Positions 1-7,510 of a stretch of 10,162 nt of DNA are shown here, piece by piece. Position 1 is the first letter of the stretch. Every line of letters begins with the position of its first letter. Source of the stretch: Asaia bogorensis (lineage in GTDB: Bacteria > Pseudomonadota > Alphaproteobacteria > Acetobacterales > Acetobacteraceae); the NCBI GenBank assembly GCA_945886995.1, contig CAMCZJ010000111.1:1-10162 (forward strand). The letters are read 5' to 3'. Below the pieces are notes generated by a model, which saw nothing but the letters and a program-made list of their open reading frames with translations, was not told the DNA's origin and did no database searches. The position numbers and the translations under genes are program-made.

Positions 1-719
1 GCAACCTCCACAATCTTACCAAGATACATCACCGCCACACGGTCAGAGATATGCCGCACCACGGAAAGATCATGCGCGATGAACAGATAGGTCAGCCCCA
101 TATCCCGCTGCAAATCCTGCAACAGATTGACGATCTGCGCCTGGACGGAGACATCGAGCGCTGAGACAGCCTCATCACACACAACAAAGCGCGGGTGCAG
201 GATCAGCGCGCGGGCGATGCCGATGCGCTGGCGCTGGCCGCCGGAAAATTCATGCGGAAAGCGATCCAGCGCGCGGCTTGGCAGGCCAACGCGGTCCAGC
301 ATTTCAGTGACCTTCTGGCGCGTCTCGGCGCCGGATTTGGCGCCATGGATCACCAGCGGTTCAGCGATGATATCCTCAACAGCCATGCGCGGATTGAGCG
401 CGCCGTAAGGATCCTGGAAAATGATCTGCATGGACCGGCGAAATTCACGCATCGCGGCGCGGCCAAGCCCCGTGATTTCCTGTCCCTGAAAGCGGATATT
501 GCCTGCGGTTGGATCAAGCAGGCGGATCAGCAGCCGCCCAAGGGTGGATTTGCCGCAACCGGATTCCCCGACAAGCCCCAAGGTTTCGCCTGCCATGATG
601 CTGATCGCGACATCATCCACCGCGCGCAGCTTGCTTGTTTTGCCACGGAGAAGCAGGCCGCCTCCGCCAATATCGAAATGCTTGGCCAGGTTCTGCGCGC
701 TGATGAGGGGCTCGGTCAT
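1..719 (-). CDS. Dipeptide/oligopeptide ABC transporter ATP-binding protein (DppF/OppF-like), C-terminus cut by window edge
   Basis: Second ATPase of a family-5 (PepT) peptide-type importer; with its DppD-like partner it would form the cytoplasmic ATP-hydrolysing heterodimer that drives uptake. The visible 239 residues begin MTEPLISAQN and contain Walker A GESGCGKST (about 51-59), Q-loop in IIFQDP (99-104), signature SGGQRQR (159-165), Walker B ending VVCDE (179-183), D-loop SALD and switch histidine in IAHD (214-217). It runs off the left edge at VMYLGKIVEV, so the C-terminal oligopeptide-transporter extension is not seen. The ATG overlaps the stop of the upstream ATPase gene as ATGA, indicating translational coupling; an AAGGA lies about 12 nt upstream. 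The insertion between strand 1 and the A-loop (GGGGLLLRGKTSK) is typical of DppF rather than DppD. Substrate is not determined by this subunit. The family assignment is secure. Confidence 0.95.
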   Translation of the reverse strand, partial: MTEPLISAQNLAKHFDIGGGGLLLRGKTSKLRAVDDVAISIMAGETLGLVGESGCGKSTLGRLLIRLLDPTAGNIRFQGQEITGLGRAAMREFRRSMQIIFQDPYGALNPRMAVEDIIAEPLVIHGAKSGAETRQKVTEMLDRVGLPSRALDRFPHEFSGGQRQRIGIARALILHPRFVVCDEAVSALDVSVQAQIVNLLQDLQRDMGLTYLFIAHDLSVVRHISDRVAVMYLGKIVEV

Positions 720-1693
720 GGCGCGGCCAATTCCTTGGCACGGAGGCAGGCCGCCCAATGATCCGCTTCCTCAAGAATGAGAGGCGGCAGGGCATCACTG
801 CAACTTGGCTGCGCATAGCGGCAGCGCACACTATAGCGGCAGCCAGGTGGGCGGCGCGCGGGATCGGGCAGGGTGCCGGGAATGGCGATAAGCCGCGCCC
901 GGTCTTCGGTGATGGAAGGCACACATTCCAGCAAGCCGCGCGTATAGGGATGTATGGGATGGTCAAAAACCCGCGCCACCGGCGCTTCCTCAATCACGCG
1001 CCCCGCATACATCACCAGCACGCGGTCTGCGGTTTCCGCGATCACGCCCATGTTATGCGTGATGATCATGATCGCCATGCGGAATTCATCGCGCAAATCC
1101 ATCAGTAGATCGAGGATTTGCGCCTGAATGGTCACATCAAGTGCCGTGGTTGGCTCGTCAGCAATCAGCAGCTTCGGGTTGCAGGCAAGCGCAATCGCAA
1201 TCATCACGCGCTGGCGCTGACCGCCTGACATCTGGTGCGGATAATCATCCAAGCGCCGCGATGCTGATGGAATGCCGACCTTGTCCAGCATATCAATCGC
1301 GCGTTTGCGGAGTGCGGCAGCCGGTAGGTTCTCATGCGCGCGGATGGTTTCCATGATCTGATCACCAATGGAAAACACGGGGTTCAGCGATGTCATGGGT
1401 TCCTGGAAAATCATCGCAATCCCAGGGCCGCGAATACGCTGCATCTCCCGCGACGATAGCTTTGTCAGCTCCTGCCCCTGGAACAATACCTTACCGACGG
1501 CGATGCGCGCCGGCGGTGTCGGCAGCAGGCCCATGATAGTGAGCGCTGTTACACTTTTGCCGCTGCCGCTTTCACCGACAATGCCGAGGATTTCACCCTC
1601 CTTGAGTGAGAAGGACACCTCCTCAATCGCGGTGATTTCTCCGCGCCCGGTCATGAAGGCCGTGGTCAGCCCCTGCACATCTAGCAACGTCAC
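716..1693 (-). CDS. Dipeptide/oligopeptide ABC transporter ATP-binding protein (DppD/OppD-like)
   Basis: First ATPase of the importer, 325 aa, full length for the family. Visible motifs: Walker A GESGSGKS (40-47), Q-loop IFQEP (95-99), signature MSGGQRQR (155-162), Walker B LLIADE (175-180), D-loop TALD (183-186), switch histidine in ITHN (211-214; the next residue is Asn where Asp is usual). The C-terminal oligopeptide-transporter extension is present (HPIHPYTRGLL onward) with four cysteines at about 285, 291, 298 and 316, the pattern typical of OppD/DppD C-termini. The start is GTG at 1693-1691, overlapping the stop of the DppC-like gene as GTGA, with AGGA 7 nt upstream. The stop overlaps the ATG of the next ATPase gene. 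These overlaps place it in the middle of a tightly coupled operon. Family is certain; substrate unknown. Confidence 0.96.
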   Translation of the reverse strand: MTLLDVQGLTTAFMTGRGEITAIEEVSFSLKEGEILGIVGESGSGKSVTALTIMGLLPTPPARIAVGKVLFQGQELTKLSSREMQRIRGPGIAMIFQEPMTSLNPVFSIGDQIMETIRAHENLPAAALRKRAIDMLDKVGIPSASRRLDDYPHQMSGGQRQRVMIAIALACNPKLLIADEPTTALDVTIQAQILDLLMDLRDEFRMAIMIITHNMGVIAETADRVLVMYAGRVIEEAPVARVFDHPIHPYTRGLLECVPSITEDRARLIAIPGTLPDPARRPPGCRYSVRCRYAQPSCSDALPPLILEEADHWAACLRAKELAAP

Positions 1694-2580
1694 TGTTGAA
1701 TCCTGAGCCGGGGGTCGAGGACATCGCGCAAGCCATCGCCCAGAAAATTCAGGCCCATCACCGTGATCATCAGCGCAATGCCTGGGATGGTGATGATCCA
1801 GGGCGCTTCACGCATGAAATCACGCCCTTCGGCCATGATATTCCCCCAGGTCGGGGTGGGCGGCACGGCGCCCACGCCAAGGAAGGAAAGGGTCGCTTCA
1901 GACAGCACCGCGAATGCGAACAGGAAGGAAAGCTGCACAATCACCGGCGCCATGGCATTGGGCAGGATGTGGCGTGTGAGGATACGCCAATGGCCCGCAC
2001 CAGCGGCGACGGCGGCTTGGACGAATTCCATTTCTCGCAGGACAATCACCGAAGAGCGCACAATGCGTGCCGTGCGCGGAATATAGACAATGCCAAGCGC
2101 CAGAATGACATTGAAGGTGGAAGGCCCAAGCACAGAGGTAACCGCGATGGCCAGCAGAATGGCCGGGAAGGCCATCAGCGCGTCATTGATTCGCATCAGC
2201 AGGTTATCAATGCGGCGGAAGTAACCGGCAGCGGCGCCGATCAAAATACCAAACACCGCATTCAGCGCCACCACGGAAGCACCAATCAGCATGGAGAGCT
2301 GCGCGCCCCACACCACGCGTGACCACAGGCTGCGCCCGAAACTATCCGTGCCGAAAACCCAGCCCTCACCAGGTGGCTTGAACTTGTTGCGCATGGAAAG
2401 CCGGTTTGGGTCAACATCGGTAATCCAAGGCGCCAGGATGGCGGTAGTGGCAATGATCAGGAAAAGCACGAGACCGGTCATGAATAGCCGATGGCGCAAC
2501 AGGCGCTTGATGGTGGCACGCGCCGGGTGTTCGCGCTTCTGTGCAATGCCTTCGGCATCTATGGCGGCGGCCTCACTCAT
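1690..2580 (-). CDS. Peptide-type ABC transporter permease (DppC-like)
   Basis: Inner-membrane permease, 296 aa, second half of the transmembrane heterodimer. It has the DppC layout: cytoplasmic N-tail, a first membrane helix at about 34-51 (TGLVLFLIIATTAILAP), a periplasmic loop with the conserved GTDSFGRSLWSR (77-88), further helices at roughly 95-120, 138-172, 212-236 and 262-282, and the usual C-terminus DVLDPRLR. The coupling loop that docks on the ATPases (EAA-like) is at about 186-212 (FVQAAVAAGAGHWRIL...HILPN). I chose ATG at 2580-2578, overlapping the upstream permease gene by 8 bp and preceded by AGGG with a 6 nt spacer. An in-frame TTG at 2598 would add six residues (MIPGCA) but has no comparable signal. 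The stop overlaps the GTG of the DppD-like gene. Confidence 0.95.
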   Translation of the reverse strand: MSEAAAIDAEGIAQKREHPARATIKRLLRHRLFMTGLVLFLIIATTAILAPWITDVDPNRLSMRNKFKPPGEGWVFGTDSFGRSLWSRVVWGAQLSMLIGASVVALNAVFGILIGAAAGYFRRIDNLLMRINDALMAFPAILLAIAVTSVLGPSTFNVILALGIVYIPRTARIVRSSVIVLREMEFVQAAVAAGAGHWRILTRHILPNAMAPVIVQLSFLFAFAVLSEATLSFLGVGAVPPTPTWGNIMAEGRDFMREAPWIITIPGIALMITVMGLNFLGDGLRDVLDPRLRIQQ

Positions 2581-3517
2581 AGCGCACCCTGGGATCAATC
2601 AGGGCATAAAGGACATCCACCAGGATATTCACCAGCACAAGGAATGTCGTCACCAGCAAAAGCCCGCCTTGCACCATGGGGTAATCGCGCGACAGCACGG
2701 CTTGCGTCAGCAATTGCCCCATACCGGGGAGCGAAAACAGCGCCTCCGTCACCACTGCGCCTGACAGCAATAGTGAGATGATGATGCCCACCACGGTCAC
2801 AATCGGGATCAGCGCATTGGCCAAAGCATGCTTCAGGATCACTTGCCGTTCCGGCAGACCCTTGGCACGGGCGGTGCGCACATAATCCTGCCGCAGCACT
2901 TCCAGCATGCCAGACCGCGTGATGCGCGCGAGCAAACCCGCTTGCAGCAAGGCGAGCGATATCGCCGGCATGGTGGTGCTGCGAAGCCAGCCGATCGGGT
3001 CTTGCGAGAAAGGCACATAGCCGCCACTCGGCAACCAGCCGAGTTGCACGGCGAAGAAAATGATCATCAATAGGCCCAGAAAGAAATTCGGGATGGAAAT
3101 GCCGAGCATGGCGATCATCATCGCCACCTGATCCACCCAGGTATTCTGCCGCAGCGCCGCGATAATGCCACTCGTCACACCAATCAGCAGCGTGAGCACC
3201 AATGCGTAGAGTGAAAGCCCGATGGTCACCGGCAAGCGTTCCATAGTGGCGGCCAGCACGCCTTTGCCAAGCAGCAGGGACTTGCCGAAATCGCCTTGCA
3301 GCAGCCCTTGGTAGTAATGCAGCAATTGCAGGATCACCGGCTCATCCAGGCCAAGATCACGGCGCAATTGTTCGATCTGCGCTGGGGTTGCCGATGTGCC
3401 GGCAATCGCTGCCGCCGGGTCACCAGGGATCAGCCGCATCAGCCCGAAGCTGATGAGGCTGACAATGAACAATACCGGAATGGCGCTGAGCAGCCGGCGG
3501 AGCGCGACCAGAATCAA
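2573..3517 (-). CDS. Peptide-type ABC transporter permease (DppB-like), TTG start
   Basis: Inner-membrane permease, 314 aa, first half of the transmembrane heterodimer. The N-terminus ALRRLLSAIPVLFIVSLISF is the usual DppB first helix (about 9-27). It is followed by the periplasmic PGDPAAAIAG region, the GLDEP...YYQGLLQGDFGKS segment (57-80), helices at about 100-121, 131-158, 183-197, 234-258 and 286-306, and the end LIDPRVRYE. The EAA-type coupling loop is at about 212-238 (YVRTARAKGLPERQV...ALANAL). The only plausible start is TTG at 3517-3515: an in-frame TAG sits six codons upstream (3535-3533), no ATG or GTG lies between, and the next Met (27) would delete the first helix. An AGGGAG lies 11 nt upstream, a long spacing. 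It begins 28 nt after the stop of the binding-protein gene. Confidence 0.95.
   Translation of the reverse strand: MILVALRRLLSAIPVLFIVSLISFGLMRLIPGDPAAAIAGTSATPAQIEQLRRDLGLDEPVILQLLHYYQGLLQGDFGKSLLLGKGVLAATMERLPVTIGLSLYALVLTLLIGVTSGIIAALRQNTWVDQVAMMIAMLGISIPNFFLGLLMIIFFAVQLGWLPSGGYVPFSQDPIGWLRSTTMPAISLALLQAGLLARITRSGMLEVLRQDYVRTARAKGLPERQVILKHALANALIPIVTVVGIIISLLLSGAVVTEALFSLPGMGQLLTQAVLSRDYPMVQGGLLLVTTFLVLVNILVDVLYALIDPRVRYE
2587..2590 (-). promoter_or_regulatory. Ribosome binding site deciding the DppC-like start
   Basis: AGGG on the minus strand lies 6 nt before the ATG at 2580, inside the end of the DppB-like gene. It supports the ATG start over the upstream in-frame TTG at 2598. Confidence 0.6.
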
Positions 3518-3545
3518 GGCAGATCGCGCTCCCTAGTCGTAAACC

Positions 3546-5120
3546 TCAACGCTCAATCCACACATTGGAAAAGCGCGGAATGCGGAAGGGCGCGAAGCCC
3601 TTCACATTGGCGCGCGAGGCCTGAACCTTGGTGAGTGACCCGAAGGGATAGGCATAAGCGCGTTCCAGCACCAGGCGCTGCATGCGGGCAAAGGCTTCCT
3701 GCCGCGCCGCCGGGTCGCGCAGATTGTTCATGTCATTCCAGGCGGCCATCACTTCCGGATCATCCTTGTCATCCCGCGGGCGATAGGCCGCATTGGGGGA
3801 AACCAGGAATTGCATGGTGGCCAAGGCGCCAAGTGCGGGCTGCGTGCCCCAGCCGGAATGGAAGAAATGCCATTCGGTCGAATTGACCCTTTGCGACATT
3901 TGCACCGATGTCGGCCAATCCACCACGCGAAGCGACGCATTGATGCCAATCGCCTTCAGCTGCTGTTCCATGACCAGCGCCGAATTATACATGGGCGGAT
4001 AGTCGCGATTGGTCAGAATGACGATGGGTTCGTTGCGATAGCCGGATTCGCGCAGTAGGGCGCGGGCGCGCTGCTGATTGTTGATGTTGTAGGTTTCCTT
4101 GCCAGCATCCGTATAACTGGGCTGGTTCGGATATTGGAAACCGACATTCAGGCGATAATTATTGTCAGTCGCCGCATCCATGATGTCTTCCATATTCATG
4201 GCAGCCTGGACAGCGCGACGGAAGGCAAGATTATCGGTGGGTGCCAGCGCTGTATTTGGCAGCGCGATCTGAATCCACCAATTCTGCAAGGGCAGGATGG
4301 TGATGGCGTTATTGCGGCGTAAGCCTTCCAGCGAACGTGTGGGCACATCTTCCACCAGGTGCAGCGCGCCGGTTTCCAAGCCCGCCACGCGGGCGCTGGC
4401 TTCGGTCACGATGCGGAAGGTCACGGTATCCAGGCAGGCAACACGATAGCCGCCAAAGCCTGTGCGCTGTTCGTGGGCGGTATTGGGCTTATAGCCATCA
4501 AAGCGCCCAAGCTTGGCATGGCTGCCGGGCACGAATTCCATCAGGCGGAAAGGGCCGGTGCCCACAGGGCGCAGCTGCTGGCGTTCATCATCCTTATGTT
4601 CTGAAGGGATGATAACGATGGGGACGGAGAAGGAAGACAGCGCCTCAACAAAGGTGGGCTGCACCTGCTTCATGCGGATGATGAAGGTTTGCGCATCCGG
4701 CGTTTCCCAGCCCGCGACATTATCCAGCGTGCTGCGCTGCAGACCAATCCGGTTGTAGCGATCAAAGGAAGCCGCGATATCCGCGGAAGTCAGCGCCTTG
4801 CCATTATGGAAGGTGATGCCTTGGCGGAGCTTGAAAGTATAGCTCAAGCCATCCGCAGCTTCCTGCATGGATTCGGCCAATTCCGGGATGGGCCGGTTAT
4901 TGTCATCGCGCGTGATCAGCGTCTCATAGATATTCATCGCGATATTGCGCGTTGAAATGGTGCTGGAGGTCATTTGATCCAGCGAATTGACATTCGCTTC
5001 CTGGCCAAACACCAGGTCGCCGCCGCGCGTGGGGCAGGTGAAGGGGGCGGCCAGCAGCGGCGCTGCCGACAAGGCCATGGCAGCAGCAACAAGGCCCGTG
5101 CTGAGACTGAGGCGTTTCAT
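3546..5120 (-). CDS. ABC transporter substrate-binding protein, family 5 (SBP_bac_5, peptide/nickel type)
   Basis: Periplasmic receptor of the importer, 524 aa, usual length for the family. Residues 1-24 are a Sec signal peptide: basic MKR, hydrophobic core about 8-22, likely cleavage after PLLA at 24 or 25. There is no lipobox cysteine. Family features: opening GGDLVFGQEANVNSLDQM (33-50), LAESM...YTFKLRQGITFHNG (81-107), then VGTGPFRLMEFVPGS (186-200). The C-terminal part LERAYAYPFG (486-494) and terminal VKGFAPFRIPRFSNVW are also typical. There are only two cysteines (29 and 229), placed much like the first disulfide of E. coli DppA, so a disulfide is plausible (inference). ATG at 5120 has GGGAG with a 7 nt spacer. 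It lies 54 bp after the DMFase-like gene with no clear terminator between. Ligand cannot be deduced. Confidence 0.95.
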   Translation of the reverse strand: MKRLSLSTGLVAAAMALSAAPLLAAPFTCPTRGGDLVFGQEANVNSLDQMTSSTISTRNIAMNIYETLITRDDNNRPIPELAESMQEAADGLSYTFKLRQGITFHNGKALTSADIAASFDRYNRIGLQRSTLDNVAGWETPDAQTFIIRMKQVQPTFVEALSSFSVPIVIIPSEHKDDERQQLRPVGTGPFRLMEFVPGSHAKLGRFDGYKPNTAHEQRTGFGGYRVACLDTVTFRIVTEASARVAGLETGALHLVEDVPTRSLEGLRRNNAITILPLQNWWIQIALPNTALAPTDNLAFRRAVQAAMNMEDIMDAATDNNYRLNVGFQYPNQPSYTDAGKETYNINNQQRARALLRESGYRNEPIVILTNRDYPPMYNSALVMEQQLKAIGINASLRVVDWPTSVQMSQRVNSTEWHFFHSGWGTQPALGALATMQFLVSPNAAYRPRDDKDDPEVMAAWNDMNNLRDPAARQEAFARMQRLVLERAYAYPFGSLTKVQASRANVKGFAPFRIPRFSNVWIER

Positions 5121-5174
5121 CCATGCTCTCCCGTTATTTGTGGTGGCTTAGCTTCATGCGCGCGCCCGGCGGCG

Positions 5175-7385
5175 TCAACCACTATCAGTAAGCCCGGCAA
5201 AACGGCGCAGAACATTTTCCGTGAGCCGGCTGATCGGCCCCTCAAACCCCTGGCGCCATAGGCTACCGCAATAGGTAATGGAACCAACGGCGAAGACGCC
5301 ACCGCCGCCCGGCGTGTCGAAATAAATGATCTCACCGCGCTTCAGCGCCTGGGCTTTCTCGCCATTCACGGTATTGACGTGGGAGAGCAATTCTTCCGGC
5401 ACCGCGACAAAGGAAGCGGGTGGGTCTTCGGAAACGGCCAGAATCGCCGTGCCATCCGGCGTGCCAAGGGCAGGGTCCGCGCGGTCCAATTCAAAGCCGG
5501 CCGCGCCGCCGCCTGAAAGCCCGTAATCACCGATGGTCTCGCCTTCCACGCCTTCGAACATCCAGGCATGGCGTGCCTCACGCGCCGGTGGCAGCAGGCG
5601 GTAATAAGTGCCTTCAAACAAGCCCTGGCCGGAAAAGCCAACGCCCGCCAATTGCTGCGGTGGGCGACGATTGCGCCGCCACAACCCGCCATAGGCGCCA
5701 TCGGTCTGGTGATAATATTCGCCGGGCTCGGCGGCCCAGGCGCGAATGCCGCCCTCCGCCCGGCGCAATTCAAACACACCCAGCATATCGGCGGGTTGAG
5801 CGATGCGCCAATAAAAGCCATTGCCACCCAGATACATCATGCGCCCGCCGCTGCGCGTATAAGCATACAGCGCATCAAGCGTTTGCGGCGTATGATATTC
5901 CGGGTGCGATCCCGTCATCACCACCTTGTAATTCGCCAGCAGCGCCGTGCCTTCTTCGTGCAAATCGTGATCCGTGATCACGTCAAACGCCAAGCCACGC
6001 GCTTCCAACCAGGCCAGGATATGCGTATCGGCGGGGTAATGGCGGAGCCCCGATCCCTTCGCGTCATTGAAGGTCAGAAAGCCAGGCCGCATGGTGAGTA
6101 TCGGGCGGAGCCGCGACGTAAAGGCGATGCCACTGTTGTCTGGGTGGCGGTTATAGGTTGAGCGCCCATAGATCGGGAAATCATCCGGATTATGCGGATA
6201 AGCGCCCCAGGCAGCGACTCGCGCGCGATAGGCTGCATCCGCATTGCCGCGGGAATGATTGGCATAGGCCTGATAGGTAAAGGTGGAGGCCAGAAAGGCG
6301 ATGGGCGCTGTGGCCATGCCGCGCGGGGGCAGCACATAGAAGGGGATGTGATCCTCTCCTGCTGCACAAGTGATATGGAAAGCATAGGCGCCGGAGCGCA
6401 AATCTGCTGGAACGGTAAAACTGAAATCATCCGCCCAGCCGCAATCGCTCAAATCATCAGCGTGGAAATGGATGGCGGCGTAGTCAGCGGGCGCATGGCG
6501 CCAGCACATCTCGGCCCCCGACCAGCGGGCGCCGACCACGGCGCGGGTTGGCACATTCACCAAATCGCCATGGCAGGTTTGCGGGCCGATATCCTCCACG
6601 CGCTGGGTCGCGATGCCGCGTGCAAAATCCCAGCCGGCGAGGAGGCCCGGCATTGCGGCGGCAAGCGGCTGATCCGGGCGCTGCCATTCGGCATGAAAGC
6701 CGGCCAGGATGGCAGGGTCTTCGATCTTACCCGTCAAATGCGCGCTGGGCGCAGCTGCATTGGCCGCGCCAATCATCACCACGCCCGCCCCATCGGGCAG
6801 CACCATGCCCGCCGCCGAGATTTCGCGCGTGCTGGCGGGGGAGGCATCTTCAATGCACTGCGCGCCGAGTAGGATGCACCCGGTGGCGGGATCGGCACTC
6901 AGCCAAAGCCGATGCCAGCGGCGCAGCGCCAAGGGCGCGCCCAGGCCAAGCTGCCGGTCACCGCCGGGCCAAGTGATGCGCGCCATTGGCCCATGCGGCC
7001 CAACCGCCAGCGTCACGCTTCGCCCCGCCTGTTCTTCGCTGATGACCGCGGCTTCTGCGCTGGGCTGTGCCTGGAACCAGACGAGTGCGGTCCAGGTGGT
7101 TGGCCCGGCGGCTCGCGTAGGCGCCTTGGGGATCAGCGCATAGGACCCAAGCCGGATAGGCTGGTGGCGGCCCTGAAATTCGGCATCGAAACGGGCCGAG
7201 AGGTCTTCAAACCGCAGCCCTGGCCCGGCCGGGTTGGGGTCGCCGGAAATCACGCGGCGCAGCCTGGCGCGGTAGCGCCCGCCGCTTGGCACGCTGATCT
7301 TCACCGCCAGGCTTTCGCCGGGGCGTGCGGAAAACCGGTCCAGATAGCCGGTGATGGGCAATTCGGCGGGCTTGGCTTCGGCCAT
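5175..7385 (-). CDS. N,N-dimethylformamidase large (beta) subunit family protein
   Basis: A 736-aa protein related to the large subunit of N,N-dimethylformamidase (DmfA2), which hydrolyses dimethylformamide to dimethylamine and formate. It starts ITGYLDRFSARPGESLAVKI (11-30), the family's N-terminal domain. A jelly-roll/LamG-like domain follows at about 97-230 (WTALVWFQAQ, WHRLWLSADPATG, LTGKIEDPAIL). The C-terminal catalytic-type domain spans about 300-736 and includes YQAYANHSRGN (371-381), GRSTYNRH (407-414), FDVITDHDLHEE (467-478), GSHPEYHT (492-499) and SGGRMMYLGGNGFYWR (512-527). In the Paracoccus enzyme, iron is held by two Tyr and one Glu; Tyr371 or 374, Tyr411 and Glu496 (preceded by His494) are my candidates by position. 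No signal peptide, so cytoplasmic. ATG at 7385 with AGAGAGGA 7 nt upstream is preferred over a TTG extension to 7487. No small-subunit (DmfA1) gene is seen nearby, so the substrate may not be DMF. Confidence 0.88.
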   Translation of the reverse strand: MAEAKPAELPITGYLDRFSARPGESLAVKISVPSGGRYRARLRRVISGDPNPAGPGLRFEDLSARFDAEFQGRHQPIRLGSYALIPKAPTRAAGPTTWTALVWFQAQPSAEAAVISEEQAGRSVTLAVGPHGPMARITWPGGDRQLGLGAPLALRRWHRLWLSADPATGCILLGAQCIEDASPASTREISAAGMVLPDGAGVVMIGAANAAAPSAHLTGKIEDPAILAGFHAEWQRPDQPLAAAMPGLLAGWDFARGIATQRVEDIGPQTCHGDLVNVPTRAVVGARWSGAEMCWRHAPADYAAIHFHADDLSDCGWADDFSFTVPADLRSGAYAFHITCAAGEDHIPFYVLPPRGMATAPIAFLASTFTYQAYANHSRGNADAAYRARVAAWGAYPHNPDDFPIYGRSTYNRHPDNSGIAFTSRLRPILTMRPGFLTFNDAKGSGLRHYPADTHILAWLEARGLAFDVITDHDLHEEGTALLANYKVVMTGSHPEYHTPQTLDALYAYTRSGGRMMYLGGNGFYWRIAQPADMLGVFELRRAEGGIRAWAAEPGEYYHQTDGAYGGLWRRNRRPPQQLAGVGFSGQGLFEGTYYRLLPPAREARHAWMFEGVEGETIGDYGLSGGGAAGFELDRADPALGTPDGTAILAVSEDPPASFVAVPEELLSHVNTVNGEKAQALKRGEIIYFDTPGGGGVFAVGSITYCGSLWRQGFEGPISRLTENVLRRFAGLTDSG

Positions 7386-7510
7386 GGGTGGATCCTCTCT
7401 CTGTCGGGAATGGTCTGCGCCCTGCCTAGCGCCGTCAACACCGGACCCCGTGGTCAGGCGCGCCTGATCTGTGCAAGGCTTGACCAAGGGAATGGTTCAA
7501 GGAGGTCCGC
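7386..7510. promoter_or_regulatory. Divergent intergenic control region with 14-bp palindrome
   Basis: This 125 bp gap separates two divergently transcribed units, so it must hold both promoters. For the minus-strand operon there is a TTGACG (7438-7433) followed after 17 bp by GACCAT (7415-7410), a good -35 but poor -10. On the plus strand no convincing sigma-70 pair is visible. A perfect palindrome TCAGGCGCGCCTGA lies at 7454-7467. CAAG/CTTG-rich inverted elements follow at 7474-7488, and TTGACC (7480-7485) faces GGTTCAA (7494-7500). These are candidate operator sites for a regulator encoded elsewhere. Promoter positions are guesses; the palindrome is directly visible. Confidence 0.5.
7393..7400 (-). 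promoter_or_regulatory. Ribosome binding site deciding the DMFase-like start
   Basis: On the minus strand AGAGAGGA ends 7 nt before the ATG at 7385. The longer reading frame back to a TTG at 7487 has no such signal and would run through the palindrome and most of the divergent promoter region, so the ATG is the preferred start. Confidence 0.75.

Noticed and set aside
195..761. 188-codon open frame on the plus strand opposite the DppF-like ATPase gene
   Set aside because: Shadow of a gene with intact Walker A, signature and Walker B motifs on the other strand; no ribosome site or family resemblance.
1696..2322. 208-codon open frame on the plus strand opposite the DppC-like permease gene
   Set aside because: The product is rich in His, Arg, Gly and Gln with no recognisable fold and lies wholly inside a well-supported permease gene.
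5121..5174. Possible terminator between the DMFase-like and binding-protein genes
   Set aside because: Only a weak GTGGT/ACCAC pairing with mismatches and no T tract is visible, so I treat the genes as co-transcribed.
5568..6161. 197-codon open frame on the plus strand opposite the DMFase-like gene
   Set aside because: Wholly antisense to the DMFase-like coding region; its product has no recognisable motif.
7480..7485. TTGACC as a -35 box for the plus-strand aldolase gene
   Set aside because: A -10 at the proper spacing would fall on the Shine-Dalgarno of the same gene and no TATAAT-like hexamer is there.
7386..7487. 34-residue N-terminal extension of the DMFase-like protein from a TTG at 7487
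   Set aside because: The ATG at 7385 has a well-placed AGAGAGGA, the family N-terminus starts a few residues after it, and the extension would consume the divergent promoter region.
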